Below are positions 35,031 through 49,120 of a stretch of DNA of 64,000 bases, in pieces. Position 1 is the stretch's first letter; each line of letters begins with the position of its first letter. The notes beneath the pieces were generated by a model. It did no database searches. It saw only the letters and a program-made list of their open reading frames with translations, and was not told where the DNA came from. The stretch covers positions 11,794,357-11,858,356 of the forward strand of contig NC_051450.1 in assembly GCF_001649575.2 (NCBI RefSeq), given 5' to 3'. The translations under genes were made by a program, and so were the position numbers. The stretch is from Kryptolebias marmoratus (lineage: Eukaryota; Chordata; Actinopteri; Cyprinodontiformes; Rivulidae).

Positions 35031-35036
35031 TTTATT
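35031..35036 (-). terminator. probable rala polyadenylation signal (AATAAA)
   Basis: The minus strand reads GCAAATAAAGTGG here. It lies about 2.8 kb beyond the rala stop and before the cdk13 promoter. This gives rala a long 3'UTR, which is plausible for this gene, but nearer AATAAA-like words also exist. Confidence 0.45.
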
Positions 35037-37864
35037 TGCAATTTTCAAATAACAACAACAAAAAAAAAGATCTGAAATGTAAGCTTCACCCTTTGCATTC
35101 ACAAACAGGCTACATGAGTGGTTATGCTCAAATTAAGTAAACATGAAGGAAACATTTAAGTCATGGCATACGTACAACCATCCGAACGAAGACACAGATA
35201 TCTAGTTTTATTCCAAGGGTATTAATATAAAAAGGCAAAAACGAGTTATCTGAATACCCAGTTTGCTAACAGCTTTCACACAAATGTCAGTTTTAGCATC
35301 TTGCTGAAAATATCCAGGCCATTGTCACGGGTTATACATGAAAACAAAGCAAAAAAGACAAAAAAAAGAAATTATTGGGACAAAGACAGACTGTTAAGAT
35401 GATGTTACAGTGAGCAAGCATGATGATGGTCAGTAAGCAGCTGCTGTGACGACACGCGTAAATGAAATCTACTAAACTGGGATCTGTACACCGCTTCTGT
35501 GCCTATCGTTCTAACGTTCAGGAAGGGTTCAGTCGGTGTGATGCACTGGAGGTTAGCCCTTTGAACCTGTCAAACTGCGCCCCATGTACTCTGATAACAT
35601 GGCCGCTCAATTTTTTTTTTTTTTTTTTGGGGGGGGGGGGTTGGCCTCCTCCTGTTCCAACTTAGACTCCTTCCCGTGTGCTTTTTTTTTTTAAATAAAC
35701 GATAAAATACCAGGCTTCATTTATGATTCTAGACTGTCAACTTAGATAACTTAATGCAGTGGTGTTAATTATACGTCTAATAAAGATGATTAGTATTGGA
35801 TGTTCCGGTCTCTACAGAGCATTCAAGCTGAAACATATCGACTACACTTTGCCTTTTGGAAAGGGTAGTTTAAACACAAACAGTGTTTCGAAATGCTTCG
35901 AAGTTTCACATTTCTTCTTTGCATTTGCGACAATCCTTTTGCATAGACTCCACACATTTACTCCCATGTCAATGATTTAAAACAGATCGGCTTGGCAACA
36001 ACTCCTGGGTGGCTGTTGGAGGGGAAAAAAAAAAGAAAGTCCCCTCTTTCAATTATTTCAATTGCATATAAGGACATAATAACAATGATCTGGTTTTTAC
36101 AGGCTCTAAAGTTATTAAAATCTAACCTCGAACGAACGAAAACACAGATTTCAGCAAGCTGGTCAAGCATGAGTCATATATGACGACATGGTGGAATCTG
36201 TTGTGTGTTTTTGTACACTTGAGGTTACATTTGAATCATTTCAGAAGCTTTTCTTATTGTCGCTTAGCCGTTATTGTTGTATTTTCTGTTTTGTTTTACG
36301 CAGTTTTAACTTAAATCTGCTTCTAAAGCAACTACAAGAGACAGAAAAAAAAACAAAAAAAAACACTCAGTGTTCCTTGAAATGTTGCCGCATTTGAACG
36401 CAACCTGGCACAAAATGTGGCAAAAGGAATAAATAAAAGTATACTCCGCACAGCTCTGGTAGGCCAAGATTACAGGATGAGTAAGAGGGGGATTATCCAC
36501 GTTCACAACGGCCAGAGAGGCAACAGTGACGCACTGCACAGGAATTCCTAAAGCCCTCGTAACCTTGTGTTTTTTTCCTCACGCGACCTAGAATTAAAAT
36601 CGATTTATTTGATTCGCCTAACGCCCCCGTCGAGCTTCGTCTTTTACACACACACGTTGTAGTGCTTGATGTTTTCATTCAGCAGAATTAATAACTGGGC
36701 ACTTATTTGTACAAGCGAGTTGTTTTCTTTGGTGACTGACAGCAACATTTTTGGACAGATGCATAAAAATAAAAAAATATAATAAAAAAAACGACACATT
36801 TAACGACGACAACAAAAACAGAGAGATGGGAATAGAAAGAAAGTTGATTAAAAGTCTGAGCCAAGTAAAAATTGAATCAAGAAAAGGAAAATCTTTACAT
36901 GTCTGGAAGCAAATTGTTTTGTCAGTAAGTGTCAGAGCAGCATGTAAAGATGTAGTGTTTATGGAATCACCTTTTTCTTTTTTTCTTCTTTAAATCAGAG
37001 CACCAGGGATTCCTCGGTCACAGAAAAGGCAATGAAAGTCATTCGCCGAGTAAAGTTAAAATACAATTAAATGTTAGAATTGAAAAAATAATTCAAGTGT
37101 TGCGACATCCTTCTCAGGTTTAAGGGTAACGATCGACGTGGTTTGTGCATTTTCAAAGTGACTAAGAAAGGGGGGGCAGAAAATGGAGCCGTTAGTGCGC
37201 TTTTTTTTTTTAAACATTATGATCTGAAACAAAAGGAAAAAAAATGAGTACAAACTAAATTAGTGCTTATACATACTATCATATAAGGAAAAAAAGTGTG
37301 TGGGAATGGCATCAAATTTGGGCTTTAATTTACGAAAAAATAAGGATTTTAATTAAAATCCTACATTAACTTGGTGGCGACTTTGTTAACTTATCGCTTT
37401 TGGAAATTTCATTAAATAGATTGTATGAAACTCCAGTTACATCTTCCCCGTTTAAAACTTTTATATCCTTTTCTCTCTCGAACGTCCACCTCACAGCTGT
37501 CTGAATAGATTTTAAAACACCAAACTTTTACAATGAAAGGGTTGTTTTTTTTTTTTAAGATTTCAGGACTTAGCTTCTTGGCAAGCTTTGGCCTAAATTA
37601 AAAACACCATTCGTCTATTAAGCTCCGTAATGTGGTCAAGAGTAAAGAAAAGAGAGAGTACATGGATCATAAATTATTTGGAGTGTCAGCACATAAAAAG
37701 TTAGAGCTATAAATGGTGTATGAAGTGCCACCTTTACTACTTCCTGACACAGATGCTCTGCTAGCCAGGAGCAGAAAGTCATGGTCAGGTCTGGGCACAA
37801 AATAAATGCAAAAGTCTGAGAAATGTATATGTACATAAAGCAGTCAACCTGCTCTACTTTACCA
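35037..37864 (-). other. probable rala 3'UTR
   Basis: Between the rala stop codon and the proposed AATAAA there is AT-rich sequence with no convincing open frame. It contains a T-run followed by a G-run (about 35611-35641) and several other homopolymers. The UTR assignment is by position only. Confidence 0.5.
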
Positions 37865-40963
<3,099 letters not shown>

Positions 40964-41332
40964 CTGGAAATTAAACCGGGTTCGCTTTGGCAAAGTGTTC
41001 GGGCGAAGGCTGGGGCAGGGGTGGCGAAATGAAACGAGTCAGCTAGCTAGCTGTTGGTTAGCTCATGGCTAGCTGCGCGGCTAACTCCGGGGACCTGCAC
41101 GGTTAGCTGCTAGCAGCAGACTGACTGCACCTCCTGTGGGCTGGGCTCCGTCTGACAACGCCCGCCAGCCGGCTGGTGTCGGACAGCAGCGCTCACTTTT
41201 ACTCCTGGACTTGAATGGACTCTTTACTGACTGCAAAACGTGTCGATACTGTAGTAATTCGCATGTTATACAAAAAAAAAGCAACGCGCACACTAATTGG
41301 AATCGAATAATTGGCTAATCCGCCCATGGCAC
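40964..41332. promoter_or_regulatory. divergent promoter region between rala (-) and the MED1-like gene (+)
   Basis: The minus-strand donor for rala's non-coding first exon (40962-40963) and a plus-strand donor for the first MED1-like exon (41333-41334) are about 370 bp apart. Both transcription starts must lie between them. The interval is GC- and CpG-rich relative to its surroundings. It holds ATTGG words (inverted CCAAT) near 41296 and 41310 and a GCACGTGAG E-box-like site at about 41330. The exact start sites are not visible. Confidence 0.55.
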
Positions 41333-44300
41333 GTGAGCATCAATTAAAAGCAGCTTTTGGGTTCAGTTTTCAGATGATATCTAAATTATGTCAACATTTC
41401 TAACCATTAATACCAACTTTTTAGGTTTATCTCAAACAGTCATGTAATGTCATGATAAATGCTGTGCAAAAATGGACAAAAATGTGAAAATAAATTAAAA
41501 TAAGGGTGATTTTTTTTTTTTTCCTCCTGTTTGTTTTCAGTGATGAGGGACAAGGCCATCATTTCCAACCTGCATCTCAAGTTTGCAGAGAAGACTTGGA
41601 GTGAGACTTTTCAGCTCGTCCGAAGGTGCATGGTGAGCCGTGTCCCAGTTAAAACCTACCTTTTATAATTGTCTTTGCAGTTCGGTCGTGGGATGAATGG
41701 TTGGAAGGGCTCTTTAAAACGCTGACAGCCAGGAGCTGGTGCAGTGATCCGGCCCGGTTGGACCATGAGATCATTTGTACTGGAACACACAAGTCTTTGT
41801 TTTGATCTGCAGATTGACTTGGTTTAACTTATCGGCGTCAATGAAATCTATGCAAGCCATTTAAACTGAACATAAATGTTGTTTTTAAGGTTTAAAGTGG
41901 GCCTCTCAAAGGCAAACTGCTGCTGCCTTTTCGTTTTAACTTCCCCCTGCAATGTTTACATCGATCTTGTGATTTATTTTTTTGCTCTACTCGCCGTGTC
42001 CTATAGTTTGAACGAACCAGAGCACCCTCCTAAGTGTCCAAACATATTTGAAGGGCGTACTTTTAACACTGCAAGCTGAGACTGTGAGAACAGGGGGATG
42101 TTAGTTTTCTTTAGATTTGCCGTGGGTGAAGCGGCAGAGCAGATAATGCTCGTGGATTAATCTAAAGTGGAGCTTGGCAGTGGTCAGTCCCTGGAGTCTG
42201 GTAGGGGGGAACTTGATTACTTGGTGGTCTGAGGTGATGTGTGGTCTAAAAGGGGGTAATGCACTTGGGGTGAGTTGTGCAATACTCTGCTCGCAGTGAT
42301 CATCATGGGATTCTTGGAGTACAGGCCGACGAGCAGAGTGTATCACAAAAGTCCAGAAAGGTGTTTCTTTTTGTTGTTTTTTTTAAAATAGGTCTATCCC
42401 ATAGTGCAAGGCATCCCAGTGTCAATATTTTCCTTGCCGTGGCGTCACGCAGCTTGTGCTCCTTGGTGGGATGGACGGCCAGGACCAAAGACTGTTGACA
42501 CAAGCCTCGCTCCGCCGCACAACCGGTTCATTGTTTTCCTCTCCTCCCTTTTTTGTCTCACAATAGGAGAAATCCAGAGATGCATCCAAACCTTGTGAGC
42601 CGCTTGTTAGATCCCTGGAAAGACTCCAGAAAGCGCTTCATGGTAAACAAATAAATGTTCTAGACATTTAAAGAAAAAAAAAAAAAGAGGAGGCATTTAG
42701 TGCTTGGTTTGTGTTTCTGTTTATCTGTGTGTTCCAGCTCCCTCCATGAACACCACAAAGTCCCGTTTGGAAACGATAGCAAAGCAGCAAGGGTAAAACG
42801 ACCCGACTTGGTCTGTCCGTTGGATTAAATCTTGCCTCACATCTCCTCGGCTTCTCTGCTTCTCTTTAAATATAAGCCAGCCTAATTTACTGTGGCGACG
42901 GCGTTGTCATCATCTTTCACGTTTTCTCACAAGGATGGGCTTCCACGCGACCGAGGCCACGTGCTACCTGACAGGCAACTTATTTTACGTGGAGGTTGTG
43001 TTGCTCCCGCACGGGGAGGTGCAGGAGGTGAAGGTGGCCCCCCATGGAAAACCCCCTTCTGTAAGTCGACTCTGCAGTGAGCCATGTGATACCCTTTTTT
43101 TTTTTTTTTTTCCCTTTCGAATTTGGTTTGCTAATTAATAAAAAATGATCTCGCAGCCCAGTGAGTCCCTTCTGCATCTGCTGAGGTAAGGAGTAGAGGA
43201 AAGGTAAATTAAAATCACTTTTCTTATCGAAAATGGTGCCTTATCGCCAAAATTACCAGTTATATTATTTTCTCTAAATATTTTCACAGAAACACGCATA
43301 AATATTTGGTTGCATATGCTACTTGTGCTCCTTTTTTTTAATTTTTATTAAAGGTCCCACAATTTTGCTGATTTCTCTCTGAGGCTGGGAGGCCTGTTTG
43401 CCCAATACAACATCCCTGGAGACGGGTACCTACTCCTAAAGTATTCTTTTCCAAATTTAAAATATCTTTTTAATTTCTTCCCCTTTTTTTTTTTTTTTCC
43501 TCAGTGAAATCAAGCTGAAGTTGTTGACGTCCCTACAATATCTCGAGAAAGACTTGCAGCAAATATCAAATTTGCACAGGTAAATATAAGGGCAAGAACG
43601 AGCAAAACCTGCCTTATTTGTGAGATAGTGCATTACGAGGTTGGACCAAAATGGCTATAAGTCCCCATCTTATAATAAGATGATCTCAGTTTAAAACTCT
43701 GGTGGGCGATATGCATTCCTATAAGGTATGTTTTGTCTTTATTTGAATAGATTTTCCTGTTTTTCAGGGAACCAAAACACTGTGACCCTCAAATAGACCT
43801 GATAAACTATGGCAGAGTTGGGTTTTTGATAGCAGGAAAAGAAGGTACAGATTCCCAAATATCTGCATGAATCTAATATTATTTCAGTTTTAGCTTTATT
43901 TTTTTAAAAAAAGTCTTCAATTGCAGACTGTCCTCTGACTCTTCAGTTTTATATCCCCCCTACTGAGGGCGCAGAAGCTCCTTCATGTAAAATACTGGCT
44001 TGACTTTAATTTCTCTTTTGAAATCAGCATTTTATTTCAACCTTTTTTGTATTTTTTTTTTTTCTCTAAAAACATCCAATTTGAAAGCGGTCGTCCAGGC
44101 GGCCCAAGTTACAGTGGGTGTCAGCGGCGTGACTCACCGACTTCAGATGGCGTCTGTTCTCCCACAGCTGCCGGAGCTGGATCCTCGCCGGTCTGTTTTC
44201 ATTGTTTTTAATCTCGCGCTCAGCAGGACCACTTTCATTCTGCGCCCTGCGGCGAGTGAGAGCCGTCGCAAAATGATGCTTAACTGTAAATTTGCGTCCC

Positions 44301-46154
44301 GGGGCAGTTGTCTCGCGTTCACTCCGCTGAGCGAGGGCCCACATGAGACGCTGCCTGCCTGTTTCCTGCTCAGACTGCAGCCGCCGGTACCGGTGATGTC
44401 TTCTTTTGTTGAGAAGCTGAAACAGATTACAGGTTAAACCTATTGGTTTTTTTTTCTCCCCTCAAGATAAATATTACTCTAAATCAGGGGGTCTCCAATC
44501 CTGGTTCTGGAGGGCCACCATCCTGCATGTTTTAGTTGTTTCACTGCAGGTCTTCCAGTTGTGCAGAAGCACAAATAAGGCGTGTCAGAGCAGAGAAACG
44601 AGTAAAACATGCAGGATGGTGGCCCTCCAGGACCAGGATTGGGGACCCCTGCTCTAAATACTGTTACACACTTCAGTTTTTCCCCACTATGATATTTCAC
44701 AGATGTGGCTGTACCAGAGTTCAACCTGCAGTGGGCACCATTACCCAAGCTTCTCCTGAAAGCTTCACGAAGCTCAGACCCCTGCGGGGACACTCGATCC
44801 GACCAGGAGCTCCTCGCAGTGGTATTAACAAGCAGTGGAAATGTTGTGTCGCAGCACCGATCGTCTGCAAGCCTGTAGCTCGAACGTCGACTGCGATCTT
44901 TAATGGAGCCGTTTGCCCACGCAGCCTCTTCCGGGTGGCGTGACGCACAGCTACGTCCTCCCTGGAACCGCGTGGGATGCGCCCACACAGAGGGCGACGG
45001 TCGTGGACGGCGTCCCCTTCACCCAGCCGGCTCACGTTCCAGCCCTGCTGGAGCTGCTGCGCCACCAGTGTGCCATCAACACGCTGCTGAGGAGCTGTGT
45101 CTGCGCTCCGAGTACCAATCCAGGTGGGAGGACGTTCACATATTAGGGGAAAAAAAAAAAAAAAGATCCCACCCCATGTGGAGCTGCTAATGTTCTTGTC
45201 TGTAACGCTTTACTGACACAAATCCCATCAGGTCTGATCTGCGAGTGGCATTTTGAAGTCATCCCAGAGTCTGCAACAAGCTTTTCTGTCACCTTCCACC
45301 AACCCCACACTGACTCTCTTGCTGTTTGTAAGCATTTTATTTTAATTTTTTATATAATTCTGGACAATAACTGCCACAACAACGTAATCTCGGAAACTGT
45401 TTGGGCAGCTAATCCTTCTCAAGTGTGAAAATCTGATTATTTATCACCTAAAATAGTAAAGTGGGAATTGTCGCTTTGTTCTGCAAGTTAAATAAAAACA
45501 CCCACGCTACTAGATCAAGTTAAAGGGATAGTTCAGATGTTTTTGAGGTAAAGATTATGAACAATATCTTACCTGTAGCAGATGGCTCTTTGAATAGCCC
45601 CCAGTTTGGAGAGTTAAATTATTCAGAATCCTTTCACAGAACCCCACTTTAAACACTCTTTAAACTGTAATAGAGGGTATAAATGATCCATCTGTGTCCT
45701 TGTAGTGCTGGTGAACGTGTCTAATCCTCATCAGATTACCTGCAAGTTGTTTGGATCAGGAATATGTGATTCCTCACTGGATGAACATGTCTCCACGGTT
45801 ATGAGGAGGTATGTCTATTTATCACAACTTTCTCATTTTATTGCTTTCAGAAGATGCATTCTGACTTCATGACTTTATTTCCGTCTTAGTTGCATGTCCA
45901 TCCCTGTGACCATGAAGGCACTGTACAGCAGGATGGAGGAAATGATCTCCGGTCCAGTCTCTCCCAGCCGCCTGGCCACCACAGGAGCTGAAAATCCCCA
46001 CTTTACTCCTAAAATGGACACCAACAAAGAGTCCCCCACAGTTTCCCAAAGTGCAGCTGTGCCAGAAGGCGGTGCTGGTGTTTCTAGTTCAGCCTGTGAT
46101 GCCAAATCTGAGCTTCCATCCGGAATAAATACCAGCTCCCCTGTCAACTCTTAA
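41326..46154 (+). CDS. MED1-like Mediator subunit, short form (paralogue of MED1)
   Basis: Sixteen exons from the ATG at 41543: 41541-41632, 42567-42642, 42738-42792, 42934-43060, 43157-43185, 43354-43425, 43505-43579, 43768-43844, 43927-43986, 44088-44190, 44308-44432, 44703-44821, 44925-45123, 45232-45327, 45706-45808, 45890-46154. All are in phase: 556 residues. A further small exon ending at 41332 (ATGGCAC) would add MAL in frame. The product follows the MED1 fold region in order: KTWSETFQLVRRCM, RLQKALHG, GNLFYVEVVLLPHGE, LPACFLLRLQPPVPV, LLELLRHQCAINTLL, SFSVTFHQPHTDSL, then SCMSIPVTMKALYSRMEEM. MED1 belongs to the Mediator middle module and links activators to RNA polymerase II. This protein stops about 90 residues after the fold region. 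Human MED1 (1,581) continues with nuclear-receptor boxes and a long Ser/Lys-rich disordered tail. I treat it as a functional paralogue because all joins are clean. Confidence 0.9.
44191..44307 (+). other. in-frame 117-nt intron (possible exitron) of the MED1-like gene
   Basis: It starts GTCTGT and ends GGGGCAG. It is exactly 39 codons long and has no stop in the reading frame, so retention would still give a full protein with 39 extra residues. Removing it gives LPELDPRR-CLAFTPLSEG, which lines up better with MED1 than the retained form. The acceptor has a weak pyrimidine tract. Confidence 0.6.
44477..44659. mobile_element. hAT-type palindromic MITE with perfect 8-bp target-site duplication
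   Basis: The element is 44485-44651 (167 bp). Its two halves are near-perfect inverted repeats: CAGGGGGTCTCCAATCCTGG at the left and, read inward from the right, CAGGGGTCCCCAATCCTGGT. Both then run into GGAGGGCCACCATCCTGCAT. The duplicated flank is CTCTAAAT on both sides. It sits in intron 11 of the MED1-like gene and makes up most of that 270-bp intron. Confidence 0.88.
45520..45663. mobile_element. short TTAA inverted-repeat element (family A)
   Basis: It starts TTAAAGGGATAGTTCAGATG, carries GATTATGAACAATATCTTAC and CTGTAGCAGATGGCTCTTTG, and ends CACAGAACCCCACTTTAAAC with TTTAA. At about 144 bp it consists of the two arms with little centre. It lies in intron 14 of the MED1-like gene. Confidence 0.65.
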
Positions 46155-47010
46155 CCATTCCCTCCTCTGGGTGTGTTTCCTTAATGAATGGCAAACTGTC
46201 ACAGTTGAGTTACACATTTAAAAAAAAAAGCAATAGCTTGGTATTAATTATTTTCCTCACATAATGGATTCATTTTAGCCAGAATGTGTACCGACTCTTT
46301 GTGTTTGTCAGCTTGAGACGCTGATATGTGACCGCTGGAGGTTGAATTGTGTTGCTTTGCATTCCAGAGTGGCAAAAACTCACTGACTGTAAAGGTCTGA
46401 GGTCTGGGTTTGACCTCAGATGGCCCAGAGCCCAGTAAGCTTGGTGCCATCCGAGCCAATCGAACGCCATCTAAACGTGCCCGTCGAGGCTCAAAAGCAA
46501 ATCCATTAAAATGAGAAAACATTACAAAAAAAATCCATCTTTTGCGAGCTGCATACATCTTTAAAGTACTGAAGTGAGGGTTCTGTAGAAAAGTTATCAC
46601 TATCTTACATGTCGTAGATGGGTTTTTGAATGAACTCAGTTTAGAGAAATGGTTTATTTCTGATTATAGTGATAAGCTAATGGCTAGTCCAAGCAGGGAC
46701 AATTTTAAAACTGTTCATAAAAAAAAACAGCAGTTTATGCAAATGCTTTTTTCTTAATATTTACACCACTACTTGTGCAAGATTGACAGTGATATAAGGC
46801 AGTTAGGTCTGAGCTCAACTCTCTGCACACTGAGGTTGTTTAGAGCCATCTCCTACAGGAAAGATGTTTATAACGTTTCCACAGAACTTCTCTTCAAAAG
46901 TTCAGAAGTAGCCCCTTAAAGATTTTTAACAGTGACCCTTTTTTTTTTTTTTGAACTATCATTTTGAGAAATCAAAATTTGGTACAATAAAAATATTTTG
47001 TGTAGAAGTG
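46155..47010 (+). other. 3'UTR of the MED1-like gene, including a polyadenylation signal
   Basis: The UTR runs from the stop codon to an AATAAA at 46986-46991 (context TACAATAAAAATA). Much of it is a family A transposable element (46561-46919), so the mature transcript would carry a long inverted repeat. A long T-run lies just before the signal. Confidence 0.6.
46561..46919. mobile_element. TTAA inverted-repeat element (family A) within a 3'UTR
   Basis: It starts TTAAAGTACTGAAGTGAGGG and continues TTCTGTAGAAAAGTTATCAC, TGAACTCAGTTTAGAGAAAT and CTAGTCCAAGCAGGGACAAT. The far end is the inverse: GAGGTTGTTTAGAGCCATC, TCCACAGAACTTC, then AGCCCCTTAA at 46910-46919. TTAA is present at both ends. 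Confidence 0.68.
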
Positions 47011-47559
47011 CGTGAGCTGATTTTTTTATTATTATTTTTAACCTGGGTACAAGCTAAGACATCTAACACAAAATGTAACTAATCTGTGTGCCAGTTAAAA
47101 AAAATAAATAAATAAATAAAAAACATTTTTGCTGCCTAATGCACAGAAGAAGTTGCATTCCACCATAGTGTTTGACATGGAAAACACATTACAGCTCTTC
47201 AGGCAATCCATGCTTAAGACCATCCCGTCATGTGCGCATGGAGAGGGATTTAACGTGTATTTAGAATATTTGGTCGACTGTCAGCAGCAGACAACTGGCT
47301 TTGTCTGGTGTCTTTACTCCAGCGTATCCAATGACCTGTTTGACTGCTATTATAGGAACAGAGCAGCATGTGGTTAAACCACTCTTCTTTTAGAGGACCT
47401 GTATCCTCTGAATGTTTGAGGGATCATGCGTCCCTGGTTCTGATAGGCTGAGAGGGAGTCTAGAAAAACGACAAATACTGTGGGGAAATGATTACATGAT
47501 TTCTTGCGGATTTCGTAATTGTCCACAAAAAAGACAAACAAAAAAAGACTTTTCTGCTT

Positions 47560-48385
47560 CGACGCCAGGTTGCACACATCTCAGGAGCCGTTACAGAAGC
47601 TCTAAACCCTTTAGGTTTCTTGGCTTCTGCCTGGCAAACTGAAGCTTCCCTCCAGACTTTCTGCAGGACTGAGGTCCGGAAACTGGTCAGGGCCACGCCG
47701 TGACCTTAACGTGCTTCTTCTTTAGCCTCTCCTTTGTTGCCTTGATATATTTTTGGGATTATTATGATGCTAGAAGACCCATGTTCTGGCTGAGGGAAGA
47801 AGGTTCTGGTTCAAGCTTGGCCCCTTTACATGGTGAAGTCATCCTGTACTCTTAGCAAGAAAAACAGCCCCGAAAGCATGATGTTTCCACCTCCATGCTT
47901 CTCTGCAGGGGGGAGTTGTTCCGCAGGTCATATTCAGGATTTCTCTTCCTCCAAACACAGCGGGTGGAGCTGATGCCTCACATCACCACAGTAGTCAGGA
48001 TGTTAAAATTGGGCCTTATTGAGCAGGGGGACATTGTGAGGAATAGAATATTTTAATCCATTACAGCGTAGTGTGTTAGCGATGGTGAGACTGGTGAATG
48101 TGGTCCCAACTCAGATCGTTAAAAAACCCTCCCTGTATTGTGGGCTGACCTCTCACCTCTCGTGATCATCCTCCCCTCCATGAGGTAAGAGCTTCCATAG
48201 AGCCTTACACCAAGGGTGATTGATGGTCATTTCTTGAATTTCTCAATTAGCTTCTTGCTGATAGTCTTGTAGTCCATTCCAACCTTGTACCGAGACACTA
48301 TCCTGTCTCTTATATCCTTGGACAGCTCTTTGGTTTTGCCAATGGAGGAGGAAGGGGTTGAAATGGAACAAGCAGTATCTGAAAT
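47560..48385 (-). pseudogene. decayed Tc1-like transposase
   Basis: The plus strand follows, in order, the reverse complement of fish Tc1-like transposase genes. Recognisable stretches are CCTCTCCTTTGTTGCCTTGA, CTAGAAGACCCATGTTCTGG, GCATGATGTTTCCACCTCCA, TTCTCTTCCTCCAAACACAG, GCGTAGTGTGTTAGCGATG, CAAGGGTGATTGATGGTCAT and CTTGGACAGCTCTTTGGTTT. Stops and deletions break every frame. Terminal inverted repeats were not located, so the borders are approximate. It lies between the MED1-like gene and fbxl7. Confidence 0.75.
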
Positions 48386-48727
48386 TGCCATTAAAATTCT
48401 GGGGACAAAATATTGATTTCACTTCATGACACACAAACACGTTTTCGTTGCTTGCCACCAAAAGGCGAAAGCAGGTTGGTGCCGTTTGTCTTCGTGCTTG
48501 CGTTTATGCGTTTTTTTACCAACACGTCTCGCGAGCCACTTCACGAAACATCCGGGAAGTAAATCATGGGACGGAGCCCAATTCAAGATGGCCGTCCCAG
48601 CCAGCTGACTCTGTGAGGCACTTGAATCGCTGCAGTTCAGTCAGGTTTGGGGCATTTTGTGCTAAAAGGCGACGCGGTTCTTTGGAACGGGGCGAGCTCA
48701 TAAAATCAGCTCTCTGTGTGGAAATAC

Positions 48728-48930
48728 AGGGGTGCCAACCTGCAGGCCTCGAGGGCCGCTGTCTGGGGAGTTTAAGGTTTTTCTGCTCCAACGCACCTGA
48801 TTCAAATGGTTTAATCACCTGCTCACCAAATCAGCAATTAATCTATGTAAACCAGGTATTTTAAAGCAAGAACACATCTAAAATGTGCAGGAAAGCGGCC
48901 CCAGAGGAATGAAGTTTGACACCCCTAATT
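48728..48930. mobile_element. probable hAT-type MITE
   Basis: AGGGGTGCCAACCTGCAGGC at the left and GAAGTTTGACACCCCTAA at the right form a short inverted pair (AGGGGTG/CACCCCT). The inside has the GGCCCTCGAGGGCC-like and GCAGGAAAGCGGCCCCAG words seen in fish MITEs. No matching 8-bp flank was found, so the ends are provisional. Just upstream (48564-48610) lies a short family B fragment, CCCAATTCAAGATGGCCGTC. Confidence 0.5.
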
Positions 48931-49070
48931 TTTAAGGAGGAAAAAACAAACAAAGAATGTTTAAAAAGTTGTGCCATTTTGGGAGAGCAAGTAGCCAAGG
49001 TCTCTGCAACAGTATGTTATCATCTGAGCATGTCTGAGTCACGGTCTTGGCCTTTTTTTAGTCCCCCCCC

Positions 49071-49085
49071 NNNNNNNNNNNNNNN
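49071..49085. other. assembly gap (15 N) in a C-rich tract
   Basis: Fifteen undetermined bases follow a run of C and precede CCTCCTCCTCTCTCCTCCCC. The tract is probably longer in the genome and was collapsed by sequencing. Frames crossing it are meaningless. Confidence 0.95.
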
Positions 49086-49120
49086 CCTCCTCCTCTCTCC
49101 TCCCCTCCCCTCCCCCCCTC

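Noticed and set aside
44479..45190. Several 70-169 codon frames on both strands
   Set aside because: They are shadows of the MED1-like exons 12 and 13 and of the palindromic MITE. Only the spliced plus-strand frame fits the MED1 family.
48448..48864. 138-codon plus-strand frame
   Set aside because: It runs across a family B fragment and a MITE, and resembles no protein.
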